From NCBI GenBank assembly GCA_964601895.1, contig CAZROT010000001.1:62001-126000 (forward strand): a stretch of 64,000 nucleotides of DNA, given 5' to 3'. The position numbers and the translations under genes were made by a program. This stretch comes from CAZROT01 sp964601895. GTDB lineage: Bacteria > Pseudomonadota > Gammaproteobacteria > Enterobacterales > Enterobacteriaceae. Below are positions 27,601 through 35,246 of this stretch, piece by piece. The notes under the pieces were generated by a model. That model had not been told where the DNA came from, ran no database searches, and saw nothing but the letters and a program-made list of their open reading frames with translations. How positions within the stretch are numbered: the first letter of the stretch is position 1; each line of letters begins with the position of its first letter.

Positions 27601-28916
27601 TTGCTGCGATATTCCTCATCAATAAAGCTGAGTAACTCACGGCAATCGGCGGCGTTCTGGATTTTCAGGCGCCTGGTATTAGAAGCGGATATAATAGAAG
27701 GAATGACCCTGTTTTCCAGGAAACTTGAAATAGCGGCATCCTGGGTATAGGGAGGTTTAAGGCAGCTTAGGAAATTGCCTAAAAACGGTTGAAGGAGATC
27801 CTCACTGACGCTATTCAGACTCTGGATCAATTGCCTCATCAGCTCCAGTTTGGCAGGATTATCATCCGCCAGACGGTCAATAACGGTAATAAGGTTCACG
27901 CCCTCATTCCTGTTGGGATTCAAATAATAATCCAGTGTCTCAAAATTCCATTCTGATGGCATCACGATACTCACGGAAGCCAGATCTAATCCGTTCAGAT
28001 TATCACCCGTGCTCATCAGTATGCGTGCACTGAATCGGGTTGCTTTGTTGAAGATAGCATTATGGAAAAGAACATCTACAAAACCAGCGCCAAGGAAATT
28101 TACCCCTCTGAGGTCAGCTCCAGTGAAATTAACCTTGTGAAGGTTGCTCTTCTCAAAAGTCGCGTGCCTGAGGTCTGCTCCTGAGAAATCAATTTCTGCT
28201 AACAAGGCATGATTAAAATTAGCATTCGTGAGAATAGCCCCTTGAAAATTACTCCATGTAAAGGAAGAATGTTGAAATTGGGCTTTGCTAAGGTTAGATT
28301 TTTCAAAATTACCCAAGCGACAGTGGACATGATCAAAACAAGCTCCATTCAGATCACTTCCTGCAAAGTTAATGTTATAGAATTTCAAGCGGAAACAGTT
28401 AATTCCGTGGAATTTCTGGTTGGAAAAATCGCAATCAGTAAAATCCTTACTGAGATTTTTCTGCTCGGCCTCAGACAGGCCGTAATAGTGGAAATTTATG
28501 TATCTGTCCAGTCGCAGGCGATCGACAAACTTTTTTATGGTCATATCCGGCAAAGGGACTGTTTTTCCTTTCCAGCTGATGAGCAGTAGATTGTTCTGCT
28601 GCTGCAGGGACACAGGGTGACCATTCAGGCTTATCTGCAGTGATGGCCTGGGTGACTGTTCATATTGCTGCATAATGTTCAGTACCAGGCGGGAAAAAAT
28701 ACGCTCACCGTGCCTGTGATGCTGCTGGTACTGGCGTCTGATATACCCTACGATATTCCATCGATTCGGTACAATATTCCCATCAGGCTGCTGATCAGCG
28801 TACAGGGCGCGAATACTCATGCCGGCTAATGCTCGCAGCAATATGATTTTATCGATATTTTCTGAGACAGAAACAGACGGAATTAAAGATGGCATAACAA
28901 TACTCCTGAAAATCAA
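21603..28916 (-). CDS. Giant modular RTX toxin 2: NleL/SopA-like (HECT-type) E3 ubiquitin ligase + C80 autoprotease + pore-like region + RTX (3' end frameshifted)
   Basis: 2,437 residues before a frameshift near 21700; ~2,720 if the next 308-codon piece is joined. Residues ~155-290 are pentapeptide repeats (FSGADLRHATFEKSNL), followed by a helical domain. Residues ~479-780 match the catalytic lobes of NleL (EHEC) and SopA (Salmonella): YADYLKLGRIRPYTL, NWSSYYLYLRAG, FAKYSSSKIFGVEEDSP and DITCTDALTERM with Cys756, then FPVAWTRKN. NleL and SopA use Cys753 to accept ubiquitin. Residues ~860-1060: C80 autoprotease with His920 (LVGHGRN) and Cys967 (HVGCTL). Residues ~1310-1460: hydrophobic pore-like region. 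Residues ~1809-1832: VCBS-like motif FHDINGDGLDDL. RTX repeats from ~2203. Inferred job: delivery of a ubiquitin ligase into host cells. The frameshift removes the usual last ~300 residues in frame. No signal peptide. Upstream DNA (28917-29087) is AT-rich. Confidence 0.8.
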   Translation of the reverse strand: MIFRSIVMPSLIPSVSVSENIDKIILLRALAGMSIRALYADQQPDGNIVPNRWNIVGYIRRQYQQHHRHGERIFSRLVLNIMQQYEQSPRPSLQISLNGHPVSLQQQNNLLLISWKGKTVPLPDMTIKKFVDRLRLDRYINFHYYGLSEAEQKNLSKDFTDCDFSNQKFHGINCFRLKFYNINFAGSDLNGACFDHVHCRLGNFEKSNLSKAQFQHSSFTWSNFQGAILTNANFNHALLAEIDFSGADLRHATFEKSNLHKVNFTGADLRGVNFLGAGFVDVLFHNAIFNKATRFSARILMSTGDNLNGLDLASVSIVMPSEWNFETLDYYLNPNRNEGVNLITVIDRLADDNPAKLELMRQLIQSLNSVSEDLLQPFLGNFLSCLKPPYTQDAAISSFLENRVIPSIISASNTRRLKIQNAADCRELLSFIDEEYRSNTADPDAFKNFVMRNNGFFIQLILNSQLSGDAKVEDAANSLYADYLKLGRIRPYTLIDDAFGNGEGEVDWHDKYALNYLLVTDRNTDAGREERTLLLSKDQLTAMLKGTPENWSSYYLYLRAGKAENPSNQNSISGVRTLFQEHFRLFLSPYLSTTILPRLIRLIEALNLSQEHKELFVDALRQELGSDRKLTEPQDQQALNEVFSVLLQGADQGIAELQITKAHYDKLIEIFALTEDTNSVRAQYFLCFSAIFAKYSSSKIFGVEEDSPGAVRSYAYALLNTARELDANVIDKKSFLNWQERFLGRGLDPTMDDITCTDALTERMFRYAQQNFPSITEMVFPVAWTRKNIGHQGAEAYQDQNVIAANNHLGTDEKADNKDVNRFSRPLRERLAQEILGTDYDRQLIIQLEDDDTVRNAAQSLAEKHPGISTLVQMDAQGNYRVVKRGADGEWMRLSAEDSRRVLRQEMSAAGRVRWQLVGHGRNAAGQTGKGNNVSIGGQTVEQLAPNLQALATDIRRNPDHMSHVGCTLTTETDPLSSVPGELMKRLPEVNSSSARTENVEIIDGRKVTHDTDTGERRKVKTILFLRKPDGSTYAQVKVRPAQATAPEGETALLSELAPAINTWVRRKILAVQRIVKRLKEGAMLPGDLDADDRTLLADCLEDSDRAIQDVALRNEEGLRIQQAVEALLRLPGDALQDISATLKRQLSPLHAGWHSLAEELQLLPDSQADMQAGDRVLQAATRAGARLSDSLNRYQVAAMGLQARIVHALQKRVETLNKGVVMPAGMVMNLAGIEANQRLLASGEADEKAREEAKTAIRIGAAEMFIDGADLLNDLLSPSVSIVRQLSNPSGFRTLAAAMKSWDAFRQSAGAGKAVLGYLGKAAGPLLGFAGAGFAWYHPHQSMQALDDAEKQAGEDGRDLSEALGQLRMSAVLAIAGAVVSTLSASAALAALAGIAAATGAGLPLALLGMALFMLASIQGAATTVAEYRKYIELTHSETFWTGFSAVLGDDFTLALGGGRAMADTERRKQLALVMDHLHSAQLRGDIALADTFATLKAIYTSPVSAEAPVFTFGNQGKETRRDARPAWQPLDVDQRRPDAALPAEIKARALLSAASGPDEKRRQQQNYRHDTHLSFWNGEQEIYLDKSWNKPGYSLTVLGHIYGKSNLKSSTQAPLPAGARPRVSGRRGVLVQTDRAAAISPSVAPQEGIAEIINVTLYPSLRVIGQKSLEIKIRDASRNTLSSMAIDVPRHNELLGFEKISGTAENGYDQFLVLLSDRLLLVSGSPSGPEVMRYHYDDSLVALRQLLQQSLHARLIRHGDYVVASGVQRDGAVVTLKYHSADMAFIRKTQTPASEVRAGLLQQPDVVDGGILFHDINGDGLDDLIIVCHDGEDNARVRVTLQQQDGQFPAEDDRWDFYRGPSQEKLSFREHRISGFTDYRRTLLSTGPDGRWYAHRLLTQQEAESRLTLVTMKDGPGEADRFTAASSSDYWFEVDSGIRQKIVQGSEGQDTLVLRGGLARAAAITVDLQAGKDKLDLSAAFSRDNQGLRVSLQEGRLQPVTGLHPFPAAARLLSQERVLSGAKSLLEQARILSQARDDESLRSLDTATLQQILKTAYASHTALSDRLTREAEFIRAEYIVALVELVRGLQELRAMESAPAHWSQLPSGILEYLNRHTNDDRIKRGLQANPDMLKKLHQALRDGKTFSGQGIADNWPEHLAARAVELFKGIQASPLTWELLAGIADSFMCSQQHSLRGIEEVTGTLYDDVIEGTDEDNGLNSNGGSDEIKGLKGRDTLSGGESSLLAGGEDNDTYVVQRVSEKTLNLRIEEARDEHSVVMLPFNAAEISMLRREQGRLVMSFTDGGKLSLSESHYDFILRDGVRFSLPAGGQLDDIKASWSPELDNSLAQTWKNQQVSIVRVARRRGSLVLTLQVDGHPVTATHALPRFSGYHWKITRSTKERFMAQRWRMTMWFTNSPADPDIRYASLNLMPKPA

Positions 28917-29087
28917 TTCAGTAAAAAATTGAAGAAAGTTAAAGTGAGTAATTAAAAGGTGGGTTAAGATGGCTTAATGAGTTAATTAATACAATGGATT
29001 TACTATTACTTAAATAGAATGATTATTGCCTTTTTATTATCTTTATATACCTGAGTTTGGGATAAATGGAGAATGCTGAGGCTGAGG

Positions 29088-29425
29088 TTATGAATGTGAA
29101 TAATTAACATCCAGATTTGGTCTGGATGGCGCAAGGCGGTAAGCAACGATTCCCCGCGTGTAAATTGACGATAAAATTACGTGGTGAGCGATGGCGGGTA
29201 TGCTCAATCTGGTTTTCAGTTGATCAAAAACGTTTTCAATGAGGGAGCGCCGTCGCAGCAGTACCCTGTCAAATCCTGTATGTTCAGGTGGTTTCATGTT
29301 TCGCCGTGCTTGCGTGATTAAATCGATCCCTTGGCAGTAAGCTGCGGTTTAAATTTCTGAAAAAAATCGTCGATACGGCAGTAAAGTGCGGTAATATCGT
29401 CTATGAATGCTTCGCTGTTGCGTTA
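29088..29425 (-). mobile_element. IS982-type transposase remnant with internal deletion
   Basis: On the minus strand an N-terminal piece (ITALYCRIDDFFQKFKPQL, typical transposase start with YC..DDF) is joined, out of frame, to a C-terminal piece (GIDLITQARRNMK, LLRRRSLIENVFDQLK, YTRGIVAYRLAPSRP) typical of IS982-family enzymes. The middle of the gene, with the first catalytic residues, is gone. A dead element. Confidence 0.7.
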
Positions 29426-29438
29426 TTAACCAGTTGTC

Positions 29439-29852
29439 GTGATTTGCTTATCCAGAATTCAGGTTAAGACAGAGAAACTTGTTGAGTCCATCAGGACAAA
29501 AGGTGCGAAACTCGCCATTCCCGGTATCATGGATTTATCACAGCTGGCCGCTGAAAACGAAGATGTTGCCGGAATTGTGCTCGAGTCGGTACAGGAACTG
29601 TTACTCAGGCTGGCGTTCCAGATGGTACGGGATGGTTATGAAACCCGCCGTGAAGGTCAGACCGAGGGTATCCAGCTGGCAAAGGCTGCCGGTAAGTATT
29701 CAGGCAGAAAACCGGACATTAATGTTCATGAACGCATCATTATCCTGCGCCAGGCAGGGCAGACTATTAAACGTACGGCTTTATTATCAGGATGTAGTAT
29801 CAGTCAGGTAAAGAGTATATGGTCCATGCATCAGTTAAAAAATGCTTTGTGA
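29439..29852 (+). pseudogene. Serine recombinase (resolvase/invertase), C-terminal part only
   Basis: 137 codons covering the second half of a Tn3-resolvase/Hin-type serine recombinase: LSRIQVKTEKLVESIRTKGAKLAIPG, the E-helix region RLAFQMVRDGYETRREGQ.EGIQLAK, GKYSGRKPD, and a C-terminal helix-turn-helix (HERIIILRQAGQTIKRTALLSGCSISQVKSIW). The first ~80 residues, with the catalytic serine, are absent; similarity starts directly beside the IS982 remnant. Probably a broken transposon resolvase. It cannot recombine as it stands. Confidence 0.8.
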
Positions 29853-29989
29853 TGTGGCACCGTTGCAAAAAACCTGTACACAGAATCATTTCAAGTTAAA
29901 AATCAGCGGCATGATCCGTTTAATTTTGCCGTGGTTACATTCAATAATATTATATTGTTAACATTTCTCTACGCTGTCTGCCAGCACAG

Positions 29990-31945
29990 TCAGCCACCGG
30001 GGCTGAGCGCTCTGTGTGGTGCATCAATTTCCCACTGCCAGCTGAGTAGTGACGCTAATTTCCTGTTCAGTAACACTTCTGTGGTAAGTTCCCTGTCAAT
30101 TTCCCGGATAGCAGCCGTGATTTCTTTACCGCTGTCAGCTGCTGCTCTGGCATCGTTCTGTAGTCCCAGAGTTTTTAATTCAGCGTCTATCCTGGACGTA
30201 ATACTTTCAGTAACATCATATTTTTTGGTATCTGCGGCCTCATAAAGTGCAGGCTCAATACGTTTCAGCAGGCAGTGCCAGGGAGCCCATTGTGACAGCC
30301 AGCCGGAAAATTCACTGTTTTCCGCGCTCTTTATCTGTATTTCTGCGATTGCGAGGTCATCTGCTGTAACATGGGATACCCCAAAGAAGCGCATTTCTTC
30401 GGTTACGCTGGTGAGTACTAAGGCATGGCGCAGCTTGACCTGGAAGGCCAGGTAAACTTCTATTTCATCAACAAAATGCAGTGATTTCACCTTTTCACGG
30501 GCAATCTCCTCAAGCTTCTCCAGGCGAAATAGTTCACGCGCTACAGAAAACAGCCCGGGTAAATCTTTATCATATTTTCCGTTTTCAATGTCATGTGTCA
30601 GCATCGCCTGCTGCATGCTGTTGTAAGCGAGTGCCACTCTGTCTTCGCAGGTCTCTGTTGCATCATAAGAAATCGCGAATGTCAGCGCCCGCAGCACAGG
30701 ACTTTCCTGCAGCTTAGTCAGCCAGGCGGCGACCTGTTCTTTAAATCCGGTGACTTTTTTCGCGCTTACAGTGTCATTAAGACGATCCAGGAAGGCACTG
30801 AACGCAGGGGCATTTTCTTCCTGATTGACTGAAGCCCATTGTGCCGCCACGCTGTCTGTGCTCTCAACAGGAAACCAGGCGATAACGGCATCACTCAGAG
30901 GCCGCCCGGGTCTTTTTGCCACCGGTCCTGCCATGTCGAAATTAATTCGAGGTCCCTGATAATTGGGGTTGGTCCTGAGATTCTGCAGGGTCTGCAGCGT
31001 CTGTGGTGAAAGTGAGCTCGACGTAATTGTTATCGCGGCATTGCGCGGCAGACGGGTTATCGATTCAGGCAATGTGCGCAATGGATTTCTGGAAGCATCA
31101 AGAAATTCCAGAGAGCCGGGTAGTGGAGGTAGTACTCTCAGCTGATTATTGCCAACATTAAGCATTAGTAAACCTGGAGGTAATGGATCAGGGAGTGACA
31201 GCAGTTGATTGTTGTATGCAAAAAATTTCTTTAGAGAATCAGGTAATCCAGTAAATTCCCGCAATTGATTATTTTGCACATTAAGCTGCTCCACGTATTT
31301 TGGTAATTCAGGGGGTAATGAAGGGAGGTCAAGATTACCTAAATCTAAAAAAGAATAAAGATAAGGTCTTCTCTCGTGAAGAGGCTTGCTCTGCTCTCTA
31401 TAATAAGTGCTGAGAGAAGCTTTCAGTCTCCTTACGGCTTCAGCGTAATTTTCTTCGCTCCCTGGAGGCGCATTGTTTTCCCATTCATCCCAGACTGCAT
31501 GATAGGTTTTTTTTTCTATTATCGCGGTTCGGATATTCAGTGGAGTGTGACTGAATCTTTCATGATGGTATTTTTCTTTTAACTGTACTTCTATGGCTGC
31601 CGCCCGGATATCTGGTGCACTGTGGCCGAACAGGCCTCTGAAGCTGGCACTGTGTGTGAGCCTGTACCAAATCTCTTGTATAGAATAGCCCAACAATATT
31701 TTTTCAGCGGTGACAGTGAGGTTGTCATTTTCATCCAGCACGCTAGTATAACGCTCGTATTTTGTTTCCAGCCTTATGGCTCTATGCTCGCGCAGCGACT
31801 GAAGCCATTGTGGGTTACGGTCAGTATTACTCACTTCTTTAATAAACTGACCATAGCCTTTTTTACATTGAAAGGTCGGTAGTGTGTGGTTTCCCGGCAG
31901 GCGGACAATGTTGTCACGCGGATTTGCCGCGTTGCTGACTGGCAT
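29990..31945 (-). CDS. NEL-type E3 ubiquitin ligase effector (IpaH/SspH/SlrP family, LRR + NEL)
   Basis: 651-residue protein with the type III effector layout of Shigella IpaH and Salmonella SspH/SlrP. N-terminal secretion/targeting region to ~residue 150; leucine-rich repeats at ~200-300 (LPPELPKYVEQLNVQNNQL, LPDSLKKFFAYNNQL, LPPGLLMLNVGNNQL); NEL domain from ~348 (PLSDAVIAWF) to the end. The catalytic cysteine is Cys433 in ETCEDRVALAYN, the invariant CEDR motif that forms the ubiquitin thioester. The LRR binds the host target and holds the ligase off. It acts in the host cell after injection; no type III secretion genes are in the window. Weak ribosome-binding site; the flanking gene upstream is the thiamine operon. 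Complete and probably functional. Confidence 0.88.
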   Translation of the reverse strand: MPVSNAANPRDNIVRLPGNHTLPTFQCKKGYGQFIKEVSNTDRNPQWLQSLREHRAIRLETKYERYTSVLDENDNLTVTAEKILLGYSIQEIWYRLTHSASFRGLFGHSAPDIRAAAIEVQLKEKYHHERFSHTPLNIRTAIIEKKTYHAVWDEWENNAPPGSEENYAEAVRRLKASLSTYYREQSKPLHERRPYLYSFLDLGNLDLPSLPPELPKYVEQLNVQNNQLREFTGLPDSLKKFFAYNNQLLSLPDPLPPGLLMLNVGNNQLRVLPPLPGSLEFLDASRNPLRTLPESITRLPRNAAITITSSSLSPQTLQTLQNLRTNPNYQGPRINFDMAGPVAKRPGRPLSDAVIAWFPVESTDSVAAQWASVNQEENAPAFSAFLDRLNDTVSAKKVTGFKEQVAAWLTKLQESPVLRALTFAISYDATETCEDRVALAYNSMQQAMLTHDIENGKYDKDLPGLFSVARELFRLEKLEEIAREKVKSLHFVDEIEVYLAFQVKLRHALVLTSVTEEMRFFGVSHVTADDLAIAEIQIKSAENSEFSGWLSQWAPWHCLLKRIEPALYEAADTKKYDVTESITSRIDAELKTLGLQNDARAAADSGKEITAAIREIDRELTTEVLLNRKLASLLSWQWEIDAPHRALSPGG

Positions 31946-32041
31946 TTATATTCACTCTTACCACATTACCAAAAATTAAGAGTGAGTATAATGTGTGCAA
32001 TGCGGGGCTGCTGTAATAAAGTGCCTGCTTTTTGTACTATT

Positions 32042-32710
32042 TCATGCACATAACACATCGTCAAAGACCACGTTATGATAAGCATCGTTCCAGAAATGCC
32101 ATTCCAGACAGGTGCTTTTGTAAAATACCTCCAGCATTCTCGCTCTGATTTCATCGCTGGTTTTTTGCGCCAGCGCATCACAGATATGGATGGCGTCGTT
32201 GACTGTATGGTCGAAATCCGCGCTGCTATAGGTGTCAATCCAGCGGCAAAAGGGATTATCGGCGTTTGCGTGGCTGTTAATATGACGGCCAGTTTCACGG
32301 TATACCCAAAAGCAGGGCAGGACTGCAGCCACAGCCACTTCCACCGGCTCGTGTGAGCAGACTGCCAGCAGCCAGCTGGTATAGCTCAGCGTGGCAGGGG
32401 TAAGCTTGCCTGTTGCCTGAAAACCAAAAGTTGTGCGGAAAAACTGGTGCACGATTTCCTGCTCGGCGATAAAAGTGTAATCGGCATAACGCAGGAAAGA
32501 TCGGACATATTCCAGCGGTACCCTGGCGGCGATAAGCGCCTGACAGCGGGCGAAATCCTGCAGATATAAGGCATCCTGCTCAATGTAATAAGCAAATTTA
32601 TCCGGTGCCAGCGTGCCTTGCATGAGTTCCTGATTGAAAGGATGCTGTTTAATGGCATTAATGATGTGAGCAGATTTTTCCCATGCCTGTTGTGATAATT
32701 TCATTGCCAT
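32042..32710 (-). CDS. tenA: TenA, aminopyrimidine aminohydrolase / thiaminase II
   Basis: 222-residue cytosolic enzyme (B. subtilis TenA 236) that hydrolyses aminomethyl-pyrimidine or thiamine breakdown products to hydroxymethylpyrimidine (HMP) for re-use. Family motifs: FNQELMQGTLAPDKFAYYIEQDALYL, the catalytic cysteine in VLPCFWVYRETG, and the C-terminal acid in STCLEWHFWNDAY. Last gene of the thiM-thiD-THI5-tenA operon, starting 7 bp after THI5 stops; an AGGAATG precedes the start. Confidence 0.93.
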   Translation of the reverse strand: MAMKLSQQAWEKSAHIINAIKQHPFNQELMQGTLAPDKFAYYIEQDALYLQDFARCQALIAARVPLEYVRSFLRYADYTFIAEQEIVHQFFRTTFGFQATGKLTPATLSYTSWLLAVCSHEPVEVAVAAVLPCFWVYRETGRHINSHANADNPFCRWIDTYSSADFDHTVNDAIHICDALAQKTSDEIRARMLEVFYKSTCLEWHFWNDAYHNVVFDDVLCA

Positions 32711-32717
32711 TCATTCC

Positions 32718-33653
32718 TTAAATGCAGTGTGCCACAGCGGCTGTGGTGGTGTGAGGCCGTATTCCGATGAACTTGTTGGTATAGCATTCTGCCAGCGGCA
32801 GGTCACCGGCATGCAGCCCGAGGTGGCGGGTATACTGGTAAACCTTTTGCCAGTCGCGTTCGATATTCAGCAGGTTACGGGAAAATAGTGGCAGGGTATG
32901 AATAAAGATGCTTCTCCAGGTTTCGCTGCGCCATTGCGGTCGGCTTTGTGTCAGCATTTCCCACGCCTGTTCAGGATATTGGGTAACATAAGCGGCCCCA
33001 CGCTCCGTAGCGGACAGAAATGCGCTCAGTATTTCTGGTTTATCAGCTAAGAACTGGCCATGGGTAATGATTTGTATCGAGCAGAAACAACAGCATCCCA
33101 GCCCGGCAAGTTCATCAATACGTAACATAACGGTCGGACCGACACTGGCTTGTAGTTCAATCTGGTGAAAATTACTGAAGCCAATACCGGCATCAATGAT
33201 GCCATGCTGGATGGCACTGACCATATGCATACCGACACGTACGGTCTGGTATTCATCGGGCGCAATGCCGGCATGCGCGGCCAGATTATCAATAATCTGT
33301 TTACCGAATTCGCCGATATATCCCAGACGCTTGCCTTTAATAGCAGAAAAGTGCTCAACAGGTGATTTTTTTAAGGAAATAAGGCCGGTAACCGGTTCAT
33401 CAAGCAGGGTGGCAATGGAGGTAATATTGTATCCTCTGGCACGGCCTGCAACGGTATGTATCATGGCTTTTAAACCAATATCCACCAGGCCACTGGCGAC
33501 AATTCTGGTGACATCGCTGGGGTCATCAGGCTGTATTATTGCCAGATCAAGGCCCGCTTCGCGGTAGTACCCTGCGTCTCTGGCAATAAAAATCGGGGCA
33601 TGATAAGGGTTGGCAAACCAGTTTAACAGTAAGGTGGTTAATTGATTAGTCAT
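32718..33653 (-). CDS. THI5-type HMP-P synthase (suicide enzyme for the thiamine pyrimidine)
   Basis: 311 residues from the ATG at 33653. The frame is open to 34028, but that part lies inside thiD and is not homologous. It matches yeast THI5 strongly: NWFANPYHAP, VDIGLKAMIHTVAGRARG, IATLLDEPVTG, GYIGEFGKQIIDNL and the signature CCCFC (residues 187-191). In THI5 the pyridoxal phosphate attaches to Lys62 and His66 is consumed as a substrate; here Lys and His fall at exactly 62 and 66. The protein makes hydroxymethylpyrimidine phosphate from PLP and its own histidine with iron and oxygen, one turnover per molecule. No signal peptide, which separates it from the periplasmic ThiY binding proteins of the same fold. 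Overlaps thiD by 8 bp. Confidence 0.9.
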   Translation of the reverse strand: MTNQLTTLLLNWFANPYHAPIFIARDAGYYREAGLDLAIIQPDDPSDVTRIVASGLVDIGLKAMIHTVAGRARGYNITSIATLLDEPVTGLISLKKSPVEHFSAIKGKRLGYIGEFGKQIIDNLAAHAGIAPDEYQTVRVGMHMVSAIQHGIIDAGIGFSNFHQIELQASVGPTVMLRIDELAGLGCCCFCSIQIITHGQFLADKPEILSAFLSATERGAAYVTQYPEQAWEMLTQSRPQWRSETWRSIFIHTLPLFSRNLLNIERDWQKVYQYTRHLGLHAGDLPLAECYTNKFIGIRPHTTTAAVAHCI

Positions 33654-34470
33654 GGTATTCTTCTCCCGCTCTGTGATGATGATTACGCCATAGATGATGA
33701 AAATGATGCACAGGACCATGGCCTTTACCGACAGAGTGCTCTCTGGCAGCCAGTATAGCCCCGGAAAGATAGCGTTTGGCGTAATGACAGGCATCGGCCA
33801 GTGCAAATCCTCGTGCCAGAAAAGCACATATTGCTGCTGATAAGGTACAACCGGTGCCATGGGTGTTTTTAGAATGAATACGCTCTGAGGTGAGCCATGT
33901 ACTGGCTCCCTGTTGCAGTAATAAATCATCGCAGGTGAGGCTGTCAGCATGGCCTCCTTTAAGTAATACGGCTCCAGGTCCCAGCTGCAGTAGTTTTTCT
34001 CCCAGCAGTTCAGGCTCAGGTATTGCACCGACCAGTGCCCGCGCTTCTGGCAGATTAGGGGTGATAAGGCAGGCCAGGGGAATGAGCTGTGCTTTTAATA
34101 TTTCTACCGCATCGGGTTGTAACAGGGCATCGCCACTTTTGGCGACCATAACCGGATCGAGCACAACAGGAATATGAGACGCATGTTTTCTCAGAAAATC
34201 AGCAACCCGCTCTATAATGGATCGGGAAAACAGCATGCCGATTTTAATGCTGTCCGGCTCAATATCGTCAAAGATGGCTTCCAGTTGTTCTTCAATGGCT
34301 GTTAGCGGAATGTCATAGCAATTTCTGACACCACAGGTGTTCTGAACAGGCAACGCAGTCAGTACTGTCATGCCATAGCATTCCAGCGCAGAAAATGTTT
34401 TCAGATCAGCCTGCATACCGGCCCCCCCTGAGCCATCGAAGCCGGCAATGGACAGGCATTTGTATTTCAT
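33646..34470 (-). CDS. thiD: ThiD, HMP / HMP-phosphate kinase
   Basis: 274 residues from the ATG at 34470, which overlaps the thiM stop as TGATG. The longer frame to 34476 would use a GTG with no better ribosome-binding site, whereas GGAGAG precedes 34470. Ribokinase-fold enzyme phosphorylating HMP and HMP-P to the pyrophosphate used for thiamine synthesis. Motifs: SIAGFDGSGGAGMQADLKTF, VLDPVMVAKSGDALL and the anion-hole motif KNTHGTGCTLSAAI; GHGPVHHFHH ends the protein as in E. coli. Supplies the step after THI5 in the same operon. Confidence 0.96.
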   Translation of the reverse strand: MKYKCLSIAGFDGSGGAGMQADLKTFSALECYGMTVLTALPVQNTCGVRNCYDIPLTAIEEQLEAIFDDIEPDSIKIGMLFSRSIIERVADFLRKHASHIPVVLDPVMVAKSGDALLQPDAVEILKAQLIPLACLITPNLPEARALVGAIPEPELLGEKLLQLGPGAVLLKGGHADSLTCDDLLLQQGASTWLTSERIHSKNTHGTGCTLSAAICAFLARGFALADACHYAKRYLSGAILAAREHSVGKGHGPVHHFHHLWRNHHHRAGEEYHD

Positions 34471-35246
34471 CAGCACTCTCCAGTATCAGCGGCATACAAC
34501 GCATCGAGGAAAGCGGTACGAAAACTTCCCGGATACGGTGCGTTTTTTTCAGCAGCCTGCCCGCACAGGGCAAAATAACGGGTAGCAAGGCACGCGTTGT
34601 CAAATGAATCATCCGACACACTGGTGAATGCAGCAATGACTGCAGCCAGGGTACACCCCATACCGGTAACCAGTGGCATCAGCGCTGAGCCAAAAGGCAC
34701 TTCTGCCTCACGTTTTCCATCGGTAATAAAATCAACCGGGCCGGTGACCACGGTAGTAAATCCATATTTCTTCGATAACCCCATGGCAATTTCTCTGGCC
34801 TCGGCAGTGGTATTGGTTGATTCCACACCTCTGGTTCTGTTGCCTTTTTCCTGTAGCGAGATAATTTCGCTGGCGTTACCTTTGACGATATCTGCATGCT
34901 GCATGAGTACCTGTGCAGTTCTGGTACGAATAATGCTTGCACCTGCCCCCACAGGGTCGAGAATGACTGTTTTTTTGTGCTGCCCGGCAAGGCTGACTGC
35001 GCTATGGCAGCGCCGGATAAAAACTTCATCCAGTGTGCCGATATTGATATTGATACTGGCTGCCAGCTGCATTAATTCGTTCAGCTCTTCCTCGGCTACC
35101 GACATTACCGGTGCTGCACCGACAGCAAGCAGGGCGTTTGCCATAAGATCCATGGTGACGTAATTGGTCAGATTAAGTATCAGCGGTTTGGTTTTTCTTA
35201 TCCGGCTCAATGCCAGCGCAATTTGTTCTGCCATGATTGATTCCAT
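34470..35246 (-). CDS. thiM: ThiM, hydroxyethylthiazole kinase
   Basis: 258-residue (or 254 if the second ATG at 35234 is used; a GGA 8 nt before it fits better) cytosolic kinase that phosphorylates 4-methyl-5-hydroxyethylthiazole for salvage into thiamine. Motifs: PLILNLTNYVTMDLMANALLAVGAAPVM, VILDPVGAGASIIRT, GNASEIISL and VTGMGCTLAAVIAAF. First gene of the operon, 258 bp behind a TPP riboswitch. No de novo thiazole genes are in the window, so thiazole appears to be salvaged. Confidence 0.96.
   Translation of the reverse strand: MESIMAEQIALALSRIRKTKPLILNLTNYVTMDLMANALLAVGAAPVMSVAEEELNELMQLAASININIGTLDEVFIRRCHSAVSLAGQHKKTVILDPVGAGASIIRTRTAQVLMQHADIVKGNASEIISLQEKGNRTRGVESTNTTAEAREIAMGLSKKYGFTTVVTGPVDFITDGKREAEVPFGSALMPLVTGMGCTLAAVIAAFTSVSDDSFDNACLATRYFALCGQAAEKNAPYPGSFRTAFLDALYAADTGEC

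Noticed and set aside
33654..34028. N-terminal extension of the THI5 frame by 125 residues
   Set aside because: It overlaps thiD in another frame, shows no family similarity, and the ATG at 33653 places Lys62 and His66 at their family positions.
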